Below, in pieces: positions 1-6,837 of a stretch of 9,439 nt of DNA (positions are counted from its first letter, which is position 1; each line of letters begins with the position of its first letter). The notes beneath the pieces were generated by a model. That model did not search any database. It had not been told where the DNA came from and saw only the letters and a program-made list of their open reading frames with translations. Source of the stretch: an uncultured Actinomycetes bacterium (GTDB taxonomy: Bacteria; Actinomycetota; Actinomycetes; S36-B12). Both the position numbers and the translations under genes were made by a program. The stretch covers positions 1-9,439 of the forward strand of contig CAJIYV010000158.1 of NCBI GenBank assembly GCA_905181745.1, read 5' to 3'.

Positions 1-562
1 TGGGGATCTTTTCGAGGCTTACCAGGTCTTTCACGTCAGCCAATAGCCGCATCCGGGTCGGTGAATCTAAAGCGCTGTAGGGCTCATCTAGCAGAAGGAC
101 CGCAGGTTTTGCTGCGATCGCGCGCGCCAACGCAATCCGACCTGCTTGCCCCCCGGAGAGTTCCCAAGTCTTCTGATTGACAATATTTCCCAGCCCCACC
201 CAGTCGAGTAACTCCTGGGAACGGGCGCGCGCTACATCTCGTGATTGGCCACTCGCCCGAAGTGAGTAGCCGATATTGTCGAGCAAAGATAAGTGTGGGA
301 AGAGCAGTGGGTCTTGAAAGACCAATCCGATATTTCGCCTATGGATGGGTACGCCATTGAGGCACCGATCACCCGAATATATTTCCCCTTTCAGGGCAGC
401 GGTGACCCCAGCCAGGGTGCTTAACAGAGTGGATTTCCCACAGCCACTTTCACCCACAACGACCAATATTTCCCCGGGGCCAACCTCAAAATTTAACGGC
501 TCTGTGAGGGGGGTTTCGTAGCCGATGACCAAGTCGTGGGCACGTAGCCCGGCATCGCTCAT
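1..562 (-). CDS. thiQ: Thiamine ABC transporter ATP-binding subunit (3' end outside window)
   Basis: This is the cytoplasmic ATPase that powers thiamine import through the adjoining permease. The 187 visible residues contain Walker A GESGCGKST (37-45), the Q-loop glutamine in VFQD (Q83), the ABC signature LSGGQ (135-139) and Walker B VLLLDEP (155-161). The D-loop SALD follows. The H-loop and C-terminus lie beyond the left edge, so whether the gene is intact cannot be judged. The start is ATG at 562, which shares ATGA with the permease stop; there is no strong Shine-Dalgarno sequence, so translation is probably coupled. After LSGGQ the usual Q-R pair reads G-R (QAGRI), a small departure. The ABC class is certain. 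The thiamine assignment rests on the ThiB-like receptor and TPP riboswitch of the same operon, not on the ATPase itself. Confidence 0.9.
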   Translation of the reverse strand, partial: MSDAGLRAHDLVIGYETPLTEPLNFEVGPGEILVVVGESGCGKSTLLSTLAGVTAALKGEIYSGDRCLNGVPIHRRNIGLVFQDPLLFPHLSLLDNIGYSLRASGQSRDVARARSQELLDWVGLGNIVNQKTWELSGGQAGRIALARAIAAKPAVLLLDEPYSALDSPTRMRLLADVKDLVSLEKIP

Positions 563-2157
563 GTGAACACCCGCCGTGACGCAATGCGGTCAACAACCAG
601 TAGCAGCGACATGGTCATGACAACCAGAATCACGCTGAGAACGGCCGCGGTAGCAAACGCCGACTCACCGGGTTTACTCAGAAGGCGTGCGATTTGAACG
701 GGAACCGTCGGCGCATCGGTCCGAGACAAAAGGGTTGCGGCACCGAACTCGCCGAGTGAGACCGCTGCTGCTAAGCCGCCGGCTGCCAACATTACGCCGC
801 TAAACGCGGTGCCAAATGCGGTCCACCAAGCCCGCAAGGGGCCTGCGCCCAAACTCAGTGCGACGAAATATCTGCGGGGATCAACCGTGCGCAAACTTGG
901 GGTGGCCACCGCGACGACAATCGGTACGGCAATGAGCGCGTGGGTGATGGGAATCAATGCTCCAGTTCCCCGTAAGTCAAGTGAGCCACGTGAGAACGCA
1001 AGCAGGATTCCCAGGCCCAGAGTTACCGCTGAAACCCCCAAGGGAATTAATGCCAACGTTGCCACGATTCCCTTCCTACTCATCACAGCGATAGCAATGG
1101 CTCCGCCCAAGATTGCTGCGATTACTGAGGTAAACAATGCCAGACCAACTGAACGGCCGAGGGCTTCCAGTGGCGACCCAATGCGGGCATTGTCAAAATT
1201 GGCTAAACCAGACCACCAGCCGGTGGTGAGACCGTCCGAACTTGAGACCGATGCCCCAAAGATGCTCGCAATTGGGGCTAGCACGAGAGTGACGGCGACT
1301 AGGCAAGTTGCCGTGACGACGAATGCGGCCTGGGGGTCACGAATGCGTGCCCGTTCAAGAATTATTTTTGCCCTCGGTTCATTGCGACTCACCCGTGCCG
1401 AAATCACAAACACCACACCTACGACAACTAGTTGCAAAATCGCTGCGGCAAGCGCGGTTGGGAAATCCAGGAGTACCGAAGTTGATCGCAGGAGCACTTG
1501 CTCAAGTGTTCGTGTCCCGGAGCCATCGCCCAGAACAATAACAATGCCAAGGGAACTAAACGAGAAAATGAACACTACGGCGGAAGCCAACACGATTGAG
1601 TTTCGAAGTGCCGGTAGCGTGATCGTTGAGAAAATCCGCATGGGGCTCGCGCCTAGCGTGGCGGCGGTTACTTCCATGCGCCGATCCAGGGTGGACCACT
1701 GGGCCCCGACTAGCCGAATGACAACTGCGATATTGATGTACGCGTGGGCGATCACTACAAGTAGAAGTCCGTTGGGAATCGAGTCACCAAATAGCGATCG
1801 AAACCCGAGCGCAACAACCACTGTTGGTAGCACAAAGGGGATGGTTACCAACGCAAGTATGAACCCGCGCCCAAGGAATTGGTAGGTAAATAACACTCGA
1901 GCGATCGGTATACCAATCAGTAAAGAAAGCCCCACGCTCAGCATTGCTTGGGCACTTGCCAGCAGCACCACTTGCCACAGAGTTGAGTCCAGTAGTGCAT
2001 TCAGTGTGTCAGCAGTCCACGCGGTTGCGGTCAGTCGAATGAGCGGGTACACCAAGAAAAGAAGCAGCAGGAGTGCGGGAAGTACCCACAGCCGCTTGAG
2101 ACTCCGGGGTAAATGCGAAGCTAGCGTCCCGCTCAGCGGTTCATCACGGTTCCCCAA
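559..2157 (-). CDS. thiP: Thiamine ABC transporter permease, fused two-domain type (ThiP-like)
   Basis: This is the membrane channel of the thiamine importer. At 532 residues it is a tandem fusion of two binding-protein-dependent permease domains, the ThiP/iron-transporter-type architecture. About twelve hydrophobic segments are visible, the first at about 24-42. Each half carries a cytoplasmic EAA-type loop that contacts the ATPase: residues about 162-184 (VTAATLGASP, then LPALR) and about 431-452 (ALSLGAGPLRAWW). The start is TTG at 2157. The frame is closed by TGA two codons upstream, and no ATG, GTG or TTG follows before the first membrane helix. The gene overlaps thiB by 25 nt with no clear Shine-Dalgarno, and overlaps thiQ by 4 nt. 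It therefore probably depends on ribosomes arriving from thiB and falls under the same riboswitch. Permease class is firm; thiamine specificity is inferred from context. Confidence 0.92.
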   Translation of the reverse strand: MGNRDEPLSGTLASHLPRSLKRLWVLPALLLLLFLVYPLIRLTATAWTADTLNALLDSTLWQVVLLASAQAMLSVGLSLLIGIPIARVLFTYQFLGRGFILALVTIPFVLPTVVVALGFRSLFGDSIPNGLLLVVIAHAYINIAVVIRLVGAQWSTLDRRMEVTAATLGASPMRIFSTITLPALRNSIVLASAVVFIFSFSSLGIVIVLGDGSGTRTLEQVLLRSTSVLLDFPTALAAAILQLVVVGVVFVISARVSRNEPRAKIILERARIRDPQAAFVVTATCLVAVTLVLAPIASIFGASVSSSDGLTTGWWSGLANFDNARIGSPLEALGRSVGLALFTSVIAAILGGAIAIAVMSRKGIVATLALIPLGVSAVTLGLGILLAFSRGSLDLRGTGALIPITHALIAVPIVVAVATPSLRTVDPRRYFVALSLGAGPLRAWWTAFGTAFSGVMLAAGGLAAAVSLGEFGAATLLSRTDAPTVPVQIARLLSKPGESAFATAAVLSVILVVMTMSLLLVVDRIASRRVFT

Positions 2158-3185
2158 GTGTCAAGCAGTGAAGCGAGCTGCTCACTTACTTGATTAGGTG
2201 GCAAGGAGGTGCTGTTTGTGATCACGGGCGTGAAGTTAGAGAAAACCTCTGGCAAGGTGGCGTCGGCCCGAACCGGGTAGACAAACATATTCAAAGGGAT
2301 GTCCTCTTGGACTTTGCGAGAAAGCATTGCATCGATAACGGCCTGAGCCCCAGCGGAGTTTTTGGCTCCCGCGAGAACTCCGGCGTATTCCACCTGCCGG
2401 TAACAGGAATCAGGGAGAACCGAAGTGGATGGCTCGTTGATACTCGCATCTTCTGAGAAAACTATTTCAGCTGCCGGGCTTGTGGCATAAGAAACGACCA
2501 GCGGGCGATCGCCTCCGGAAGGAGTGAACTGGGTGTAGTAGGCGTCCGTCCAGGAACCAGCAACCGCAACACCGCCATCACGCAGTGCTTCCCAGTAGGC
2601 CGGCCACTCATCACCAAAACGCGCGACCGTGGCTAGGAGAAAAGCAAGACCGGGTGATGAAGTTGCCGGGTCTTGGACTACGAGCAGATTGGCGACTTGC
2701 GGCAGTTGCTCAAGGTTCGTCGGCGCCGACATTCCTTCTTTTGTAAACCAAGTGTCATCAATATTGATACACACGTCACCAAAATCGATTGGGGTGAGTC
2801 GACCATTTTGGGTTTCTTGGAGGAACTGTGGCAGGACGCTGGTCAGTTCAGGGGAGGTGTACGGCTCAAAAACGTTTTCGTCGGTAGCTCGCAGCGCCAG
2901 TGTGTTGTCAATTCCAAAAAGCAGATCAGCGGTGGGCTGACCCGCAGCTAGAATCGCACTTGCGGTGAGCGTGCCCGCATCACCGGTTGACGTGATTTCT
3001 AGTTCGATCCCTTGCTCGAGTAGATCCTCAACAAAAGAGGGGGAAAGCACAAATGACTCGTGAGTGATCATGCGCACGGTCTGCAAATCGGGGGCCGGTT
3101 GCGCCCCAGAGTTTGACTCGGTGGCACTGGAGCAGGCAGTCAATACGATCACACCGGACATGATTACAGCAATAAAACGGAACAT
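2133..3185 (-). CDS. thiB: Thiamine-binding lipoprotein of an ABC importer (ThiB/TbpA-like)
   Basis: This is the extracytoplasmic receptor that delivers thiamine, possibly also its phosphates, to the permease. The 350-residue product begins with a lipoprotein signal: a short charged start, a hydrophobic core, and lipobox LTAC with lipidated Cys18. A Ser/Asn/Gly-rich linker follows. Stretches resembling E. coli TbpA include ADLLFGIDNTL (about 86-96), PATSSPGL (about 173-180) with a following RFGDEWPAYW, and GSWTDAYYTQF leading to LVVSYATSPAAEI. I chose ATG at 3185 over the longer GTG at 3191. AGGGAG (3191-3196) sits 5 nt before the ATG, whereas the GTG would lie inside that ribosome site. This is the first gene of thiBPQ and lies directly behind a TPP riboswitch. 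The riboswitch and receptor similarity together make thiamine the best-supported substrate. Confidence 0.93.
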   Translation of the reverse strand: MFRFIAVIMSGVIVLTACSSATESNSGAQPAPDLQTVRMITHESFVLSPSFVEDLLEQGIELEITSTGDAGTLTASAILAAGQPTADLLFGIDNTLALRATDENVFEPYTSPELTSVLPQFLQETQNGRLTPIDFGDVCINIDDTWFTKEGMSAPTNLEQLPQVANLLVVQDPATSSPGLAFLLATVARFGDEWPAYWEALRDGGVAVAGSWTDAYYTQFTPSGGDRPLVVSYATSPAAEIVFSEDASINEPSTSVLPDSCYRQVEYAGVLAGAKNSAGAQAVIDAMLSRKVQEDIPLNMFVYPVRADATLPEVFSNFTPVITNSTSLPPNQVSEQLASLLDTWGTVMNR

Positions 3186-3190
3186 TTCCA

Positions 3191-3196
3191 CTCCCT
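3191..3196 (-). promoter_or_regulatory. thiB ribosome binding site embedded in the riboswitch
   Basis: AGGGAG lies 5 nt before the ATG at 3185 and is the same stretch as the conserved 3' AGGGA of the TPP aptamer. It decides the thiB start in favour of ATG 3185. It also suggests that aptamer folding itself masks the ribosome site. Confidence 0.75.
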
Positions 3197-3280
3197 CGCG
3201 CTGGCATTACCCAGATCAGGTTTTGTGGGTAAGCAGTGGCTTCTGCCCTCTCAGCCTGCCGATCCCGCAAGCTCCCCAAG
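3191..3280 (-). promoter_or_regulatory. TPP riboswitch (THI element)
   Basis: The minus strand shows the conserved order of the thiamine pyrophosphate aptamer. It begins with GGGGAGC (3277-3271). P3 is GCTTGC (3272-3267) pairing with GCAGGC (3259-3254). CTGAGA follows (3254-3249), then an accessory P3a stem, GCAG/CTGC. Next come the P2 3' strand ACCC, AACCTGATCTGG (3222-3211), TAAT, GCCAGCG (3205-3199) and AGGGA (3196-3192). P5 forms from CTGG and CCAG. P1 is poorly defined. Downstream there are only 5 nt between AGGGAG and the thiB ATG, so no terminator or separate anti-sequestor fits. Control is expected at translation, with TPP lowering expression of thiBPQ. Confidence 0.95.
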
Positions 3281-3288
3281 GTCTGACA

Positions 3289-3317
3289 AGATTAGCACGC
3301 CATCTGGTTTTGGCGAA
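3289..3317 (-). promoter_or_regulatory. Probable promoter of the thiBPQ operon
   Basis: The minus strand has a -10 box TAATCT (3294-3289) with a weak -35 TTCGCC (3317-3312) at 17 bp spacing. The predicted transcript start is about 3282-3284, just before the first conserved riboswitch bases. That placement supports the call more than the hexamer scores do. Confidence 0.55.
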
Positions 3318-3344
3318 TGGAGCGCATTGACCCGGTTTCTGTTC

Positions 3345-3350
3345 TAAAGT
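3345..3350 (+). promoter_or_regulatory. Leaderless-type -10 box of the ChoD-like gene
   Basis: TAAAGT fits TANNNT and is followed by 6 nt and then the GTG start at 3357. This puts the transcript start on or next to the start codon. No Shine-Dalgarno precedes the GTG. A TTGACC at 3327-3332 is only 12 bp upstream, too close for a normal -35. Confidence 0.55.
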
Positions 3351-3356
3351 TTTGCT

Positions 3357-5054
3357 GTGACTATCGAGACCAGAGAGCAGCAAAGTCCCGACTTTGATGT
3401 GGCAATTATTGGCTCAGGTTTTGGTGGCTCGGTATCGGCATTGCGGTTGAGCGAAAAGGGATATTCGGTTGCGGTATGCGAGGCGGGTCGGCGTTTCACC
3501 GAAGAGAACTATGCAAAGAATTCGTGGGATCTCAAGAATTTTCTATGGGCGCCAGAGCTGGGATTCTTTGGGATCCAAAGATTCCATCTGCTCAAAGGAG
3601 TCACCATCCTTGCTGGCGCAGGTGTTGGCGGTGGCAGTTTGGTGTACGCAAACACACTTTATGTTCCCGGCGACTCGTTTTTCCAAGATCCGCAGTGGGG
3701 TGAGATTACCGATTGGAAAGAAGAGCTCGCCCCTTTTTACGACCAAGCTCAACGCATGTTGGGTGTGACCCAAAACCCCACCACGACACCATCTGACCTG
3801 GTCATGAAGGAAATCGCCGAAGACATGGGGGTTGGCACGACTTTCCGGCTTACGCCCGTGGGAGTTTTTTTTGGCGAAGGTCGGGGAAAGAAGTCCCCGG
3901 ATCCTTATTTCGGTGGAGTCGGTCCCCAGCGCACGGGCTGTATTGAATGCGGTGAATGTATGACCGGTTGTCGCTACAACGCGAAAAACACTTTGCCCAA
4001 GAACTACCTTGGGTTGGCTGAGGCAGCGGGCGCCACAGTTATGCCGATGTCGACCGTGTACAAAGTTGAACCCATGTCGCAGGGTGGTTACCGGATTTCG
4101 GTGCGTAAAACTGGAGCGAAAAGCGAGAGCAGTTTCACCGCAAGTGAAGTCATCTTTGCCGCTGGCGCTTACAACACCCAGAAACTCTTGCACCGCATGA
4201 AAGATGATGCAGTGCTTCCCAACCTTTCACCGAGATTGGGCACGCTCTCGCGAACCAACTCTGAATCAATCTTAGGAGCCGTGTCTGACACCCGTACGAC
4301 CGACTTCACCGAAGGGGTTGCCATCACTTCAAGTTTTTTCCCTGATCCGCAGACCCACGTTGAACCGGTGCGTTACGGAAAAGGTTCTAATTCAATGGGT
4401 TTATTGCAAACGATTATGACTAGACCGCAACCGGGTAAAAAACGTTGGGCGATCTGGATCAAGGAGATGCTTAAAAATCCTAGAGACGTTGCATTGGCGC
4501 TTAACGTGAGATCCTGGAGTGAGAGAACTGTGATCTCCTTAGTCATGCAAACTGTGGACAACTCGTTAACACTCAAAGGCAAGCGGAATCGCTTTGGCCG
4601 TTGGTCACTGGGTACGGTGGCCTGTGAATCGACCCCTGCTCCCACCTACATCCCGGTTGCCCAAGACGTGGTTGAGCGGGCTGCGGAGATCATTGACGGT
4701 CGACCTGGGGGAAGTGTGTTTGAAAGTTTCGATGCCGCATTGACCGCGCACTTTGTGGGAGGGTGCGTTATTGGAAGTAATAGTGCAAGTGGAGTGATTG
4801 ACGGGTATCACCGGGTGTTTGGGCATGCGGGTCTTCACGTGGTGGATGGTTCGGCCATCACAGCAAACTTGGGTGTAAATCCGTCATTGACCATTACCGC
4901 TCAAGCCGAACGCGCCATGGCCCTGTGGCCCAATCGGGGTGAGGCGGACATGCGCCCCACGCTGGGTTCGCAATACGAAAAAGTGACACCGGTTGCTCCG
5001 AAGAATCCTTATGTACCAGCTGATGCTCCGGCTGCGTATCGGATTAACACCTGA
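3357..5054 (+). CDS. choD: ChoD-like GMC family FAD oxidoreductase (cholesterol-oxidase family)
   Basis: A 565-residue flavoprotein that closely follows mycobacterial ChoD along its whole length. The N-terminal FAD-binding fold shows IIGSGFGGS (17-25) and an acidic strand end, CEAGRRF (41-47). Family blocks include ILAGAGVGGGSLVYANTLYV (84-103), TRTNSESI-like SRTNSESI (298-305) and RYGKGSNSMGLLQT (339-352). The C-terminal substrate/FAD part has TAHFVGG (463-469), VVDGSAI (495-501) and NLGVNPSLTI (504-513). H465 and N504/N508 are candidate active-site residues by analogy with the family. Residues 195-205 form CxxCxxCxxxC, a possible iron-sulfur site. There is no signal peptide, so the enzyme is predicted cytoplasmic. 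The GTG start follows a leaderless promoter. No steroid genes are nearby, and the true substrate of ChoD proteins is uncertain, so 'cholesterol oxidase' is a family name only. Confidence 0.9.
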   Translation: MTIETREQQSPDFDVAIIGSGFGGSVSALRLSEKGYSVAVCEAGRRFTEENYAKNSWDLKNFLWAPELGFFGIQRFHLLKGVTILAGAGVGGGSLVYANTLYVPGDSFFQDPQWGEITDWKEELAPFYDQAQRMLGVTQNPTTTPSDLVMKEIAEDMGVGTTFRLTPVGVFFGEGRGKKSPDPYFGGVGPQRTGCIECGECMTGCRYNAKNTLPKNYLGLAEAAGATVMPMSTVYKVEPMSQGGYRISVRKTGAKSESSFTASEVIFAAGAYNTQKLLHRMKDDAVLPNLSPRLGTLSRTNSESILGAVSDTRTTDFTEGVAITSSFFPDPQTHVEPVRYGKGSNSMGLLQTIMTRPQPGKKRWAIWIKEMLKNPRDVALALNVRSWSERTVISLVMQTVDNSLTLKGKRNRFGRWSLGTVACESTPAPTYIPVAQDVVERAAEIIDGRPGGSVFESFDAALTAHFVGGCVIGSNSASGVIDGYHRVFGHAGLHVVDGSAITANLGVNPSLTITAQAERAMALWPNRGEADMRPTLGSQYEKVTPVAPKNPYVPADAPAAYRINT

Positions 5055-5127
5055 ATTGATGCTCGTCTCCAAGGGCCACCGATACCTGTGAACCGGTGAG
5101 GGTGTGGATCCAAAGGATGTGCGGCAT

Positions 5128-5162
5128 AAAAAAACTCGCAAAGTGGTCTTTGCGAGTTTTTT
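5128..5162. terminator. Bidirectional intrinsic terminator
   Basis: The stem pairs A/CTCGCAAAG (5134-5143) with CTTTGCGAGT (5148-5157) around a four-base loop, TGGT. It is flanked by an A-run on the left (5128-5134) and a T-run on the right (5157-5162), so it works in both directions. On the plus strand it ends choD, 73 nt after its stop. On the minus strand it lies about 20 nt after the stop of the small ORF at 5184-5333. Confidence 0.93.
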
Positions 5163-5183
5163 ATGACCTGAGTGCCAACTAAG

Positions 5184-5333
5184 TCAGCTTTGGTGGCGTC
5201 GAAAAATTGCGTCAATTTCGTCACGGTGCGATGGGCTCATTGCCTGTGACCGCTGAAAACTCCACTCTTGCTGGAATGAGCGAGCTGAGTTCGAGTTGAA
5301 AATCTGGCTGAGAACTTGTCCGAATCTCTGCAT
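5184..5333 (-). CDS. Candidate small protein of 49 residues, function unknown
   Basis: I do not recognise this ORF. It starts at ATG 5333, directly after an in-frame TAG, and ends with TGA 5184-5186. The product begins MQRFGQVLSQIFNSNSA and ends HRDEIDAIFRRHQS. It is rich in Gln, Ser and Arg, has no cysteine and no membrane helix, and its C-terminal third looks like a charged amphipathic helix. Support comes mainly from context: a strong terminator follows the stop by about 20 nt on the same strand, and the ORF fills the otherwise empty gap between choD and the protease. AGGGA lies 11 nt before the ATG, which is far for a ribosome site, and a TANNNT box overlaps that stretch. It could be an independent gene, the last cistron of the protease transcript, or a small RNA with a chance ORF. 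Confidence 0.45.
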   Translation of the reverse strand: MQRFGQVLSQIFNSNSARSFQQEWSFQRSQAMSPSHRDEIDAIFRRHQS

Positions 5334-5349
5334 CTAAATCACGTTCCCT

Positions 5350-5355
5350 ATCGTA
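5350..5355 (-). promoter_or_regulatory. Possible -10 box for the small ORF
   Basis: TACGAT on the minus strand fits TANNNT and would start a transcript about 10 nt before the ATG at 5333. No convincing -35 is seen at 16-18 bp. The evidence is weak. Confidence 0.25.
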
Positions 5356-5373
5356 TTAATCTCCCCGGGGTGT

Positions 5374-5419
5374 CCGGTAAGACAATGATACGACATAGTC
5401 GTTATGTAAATGTTACCGG
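5374..5419. repeat. Imperfect inverted repeat downstream of the protease gene
   Basis: The outer arms CCGGTAA (5374-5380) and TTACCGG (5413-5419) are exact inverted copies. Inside them ACGAC (5390-5394) and GTCGT (5398-5402) form a second exact pair around ATA. The palindrome CCCCGGGG (5363-5370) lies next to it. No T-run follows in either direction, so it is not a standard terminator. It may be an RNA 3'-end structure for the protease message or a protein-binding site. Confidence 0.45.
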
Positions 5420-5432
5420 GGGTGAGTTTCCT

Positions 5433-6809
5433 TCATGAAATCCGAACTTTCCGGCTCATGCCAGAGTGTGGAGTTTGTCCCATTTGTGTCACACCAATCA
5501 CCCGGAATCGATAAGTTCCGGTCTTCTTGGGGAGGGGGCAAGACAGGGATCTGGCATTGGGGTTGAAGTCTTTAATCGTGCAGATCCGTCTTCCTTTGAC
5601 ATCAACAACCCGGTATTGGCCCACCACCGCGGAGGTGGTGCCGGCCAAAGTGCGGAACTTAATCTTTTTCTTGGTCACGGTAGGTGGAGCCATCTGAGTG
5701 GGCGCAGTCGTCACCGCACTGACGCTCGCCGGCAGTGCATTTCCTTCCCCTTGAGCGTTGCGGGCGCGGACGGTAAAAATGTGTTCACCGTCGGGTAGAT
5801 CGGTGACCGTGCAGGCAAGCGCCGAAGCGGCACAGACGACACCTCCGGCGGCATCGGACACTTCGTAGTTGACAACAGTGTCAGGCGAGGTTGCAGGCGG
5901 CTGCCAGTTCACCACAACCGAATTGTTGACCGCTGATAAAGCGATATTTGTCGGTGCTGAGGGGATACTGGGATAACCGGCGGCTACTAGAGCTTGGTTC
6001 ACCAGGTCGAGATAGTCAATTGCACTAAAGCCAACCATCAAGTACGCACCGGTAAAGCCGCTAACGCAGCCGCCGGCTGACCCGGAGTTCACGCCGAGGA
6101 CCAAATTTTCACCGACGGCGTTAGTCGCATAAGTTGGACCGCCGCTGTCCCCACTGCAGACACCCACGGACGCGTTCTGTTGTACGGAGAAAACGGGGCC
6201 AAGGACGTAATTGGGATCGTATTGGTCAATTGGAACGCCGGCTGCAACTGGAAGAACGTCGCGTCCAGCGGGGCTGTTAAGTCCGTAACCCATGATTGTT
6301 CCCGGATATAGCGTGGATGCCCAGCGTGACATCTCTGCCGAGGTTGCCAATCGGGAATACATGCTGGGACCAAGATCTTGGTCAAGCTGAAGTACCGCAA
6401 AGTCATTTGGCTCAACCCTGCTTGATGCATTGACATACCCGCTCGGTGTCCATATGCCAATCACGTTCACGGGGCTCGCGCCCTGCGGACCGGTATTGCT
6501 GTATTGCACGGCAGGCGCACCCGGGGGGAAGATTGCCAATCTGGGAACTCTGGCTGTGCCCCCTGCAACAGTCACGCAGTGTCCCGAGGTCAGCAGCACC
6601 CGCGGCTTCCACACCACCGCGCTGCAGCTCTTGCCCCATGAGCCGCCATCGAAGATCGCGACAGCAGCAACACCAGGATTCCCGGGAACCAACGTCCCAC
6701 CGTAAATGCGGGGCGATACGGGAGTAGGAGAAGCGTGTGCGGTGGCTAGTACAGTCAAGGAGATAGCAACTGCACCGGCCATGGCGATTAATTGCCGGGG
6801 ATTTCTCAC
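5433..6809 (-). CDS. Secreted S1 family serine protease with fibronectin type III domain
   Basis: A 458-residue exported protease. Residues 1-27 form a Sec signal ending AHA|SP. A short propeptide ends at R34, and IYGG (35-38) matches the activated N-terminus of trypsin-fold enzymes. The catalytic triad is H77 (TSGHC), D136 (NDFAVL) and S222 (GDSGGP). Cysteine pairs 62/78 and 218/248 fit conserved S1 disulfides. The residue six before the catalytic serine, which sets trypsin specificity, is glycine (G216) rather than Asp, so cleavage after Arg/Lys is not expected. Residues about 282-369 form a fibronectin type III domain (VVVNWQPP, then YEVSDA). The last ~80 residues are Lys-rich and probably beta-structured with Cys410/Cys424; I cannot name this domain. 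There is no LPXTG anchor, so it is probably released. The GTG start gives a charged signal n-region and fits the leaderless box. The substrate is unknown. Confidence 0.9.
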   Translation of the reverse strand: MRNPRQLIAMAGAVAISLTVLATAHASPTPVSPRIYGGTLVPGNPGVAAVAIFDGGSWGKSCSAVVWKPRVLLTSGHCVTVAGGTARVPRLAIFPPGAPAVQYSNTGPQGASPVNVIGIWTPSGYVNASSRVEPNDFAVLQLDQDLGPSMYSRLATSAEMSRWASTLYPGTIMGYGLNSPAGRDVLPVAAGVPIDQYDPNYVLGPVFSVQQNASVGVCSGDSGGPTYATNAVGENLVLGVNSGSAGGCVSGFTGAYLMVGFSAIDYLDLVNQALVAAGYPSIPSAPTNIALSAVNNSVVVNWQPPATSPDTVVNYEVSDAAGGVVCAASALACTVTDLPDGEHIFTVRARNAQGEGNALPASVSAVTTAPTQMAPPTVTKKKIKFRTLAGTTSAVVGQYRVVDVKGRRICTIKDFNPNARSLSCPLPKKTGTYRFRVIGVTQMGQTPHSGMSRKVRIS

Positions 6810-6816
6810 CTTATTA

Positions 6817-6822
6817 AATGTA
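6817..6822 (-). promoter_or_regulatory. Leaderless-type -10 box of the protease gene
   Basis: TACATT on the minus strand is followed by TAATAAG (7 nt) and then the GTG start at 6809. No separate Shine-Dalgarno is present. The expected transcript start coincides with the start codon. Confidence 0.5.
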
Positions 6823-6837
6823 CGTTACTTAAAAATA

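Noticed and set aside
809..1885. Long plus-strand open frame opposite thiP (358 codons)
   Set aside because: It runs antisense to a well-supported permease and encodes a Ser/Thr/Arg-rich sequence with no domain or ribosome site.
3186..3191. GTG at 3191 as the thiB start
   Set aside because: It lies within the AGGGAG ribosome site and riboswitch end; ATG at 3185 has proper spacing.
3327..3350. TTGACC plus TAAAGT as a standard promoter for choD
   Set aside because: The spacing is only 12 bp. The -10 box is kept, but TTGACC is not accepted as its -35.
3543..4193. 216-codon minus-strand open frame inside the ChoD-like gene
   Set aside because: The plus-strand protein is strongly family-like across this stretch; the antisense product has no recognisable motif.
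5077..5098. CACCG/CGGTG hairpin soon after the choD stop as a first terminator
   Set aside because: It has a five-base-pair stem, a twelve-base loop and no T-run; the strong terminator at 5128-5162 explains the gene end.
5341..5360. Minus-strand resemblance to a T7 promoter (TTAATACGATAGGG)
   Set aside because: It is shorter than the real T7 consensus and there are no phage genes nearby; it is chance.
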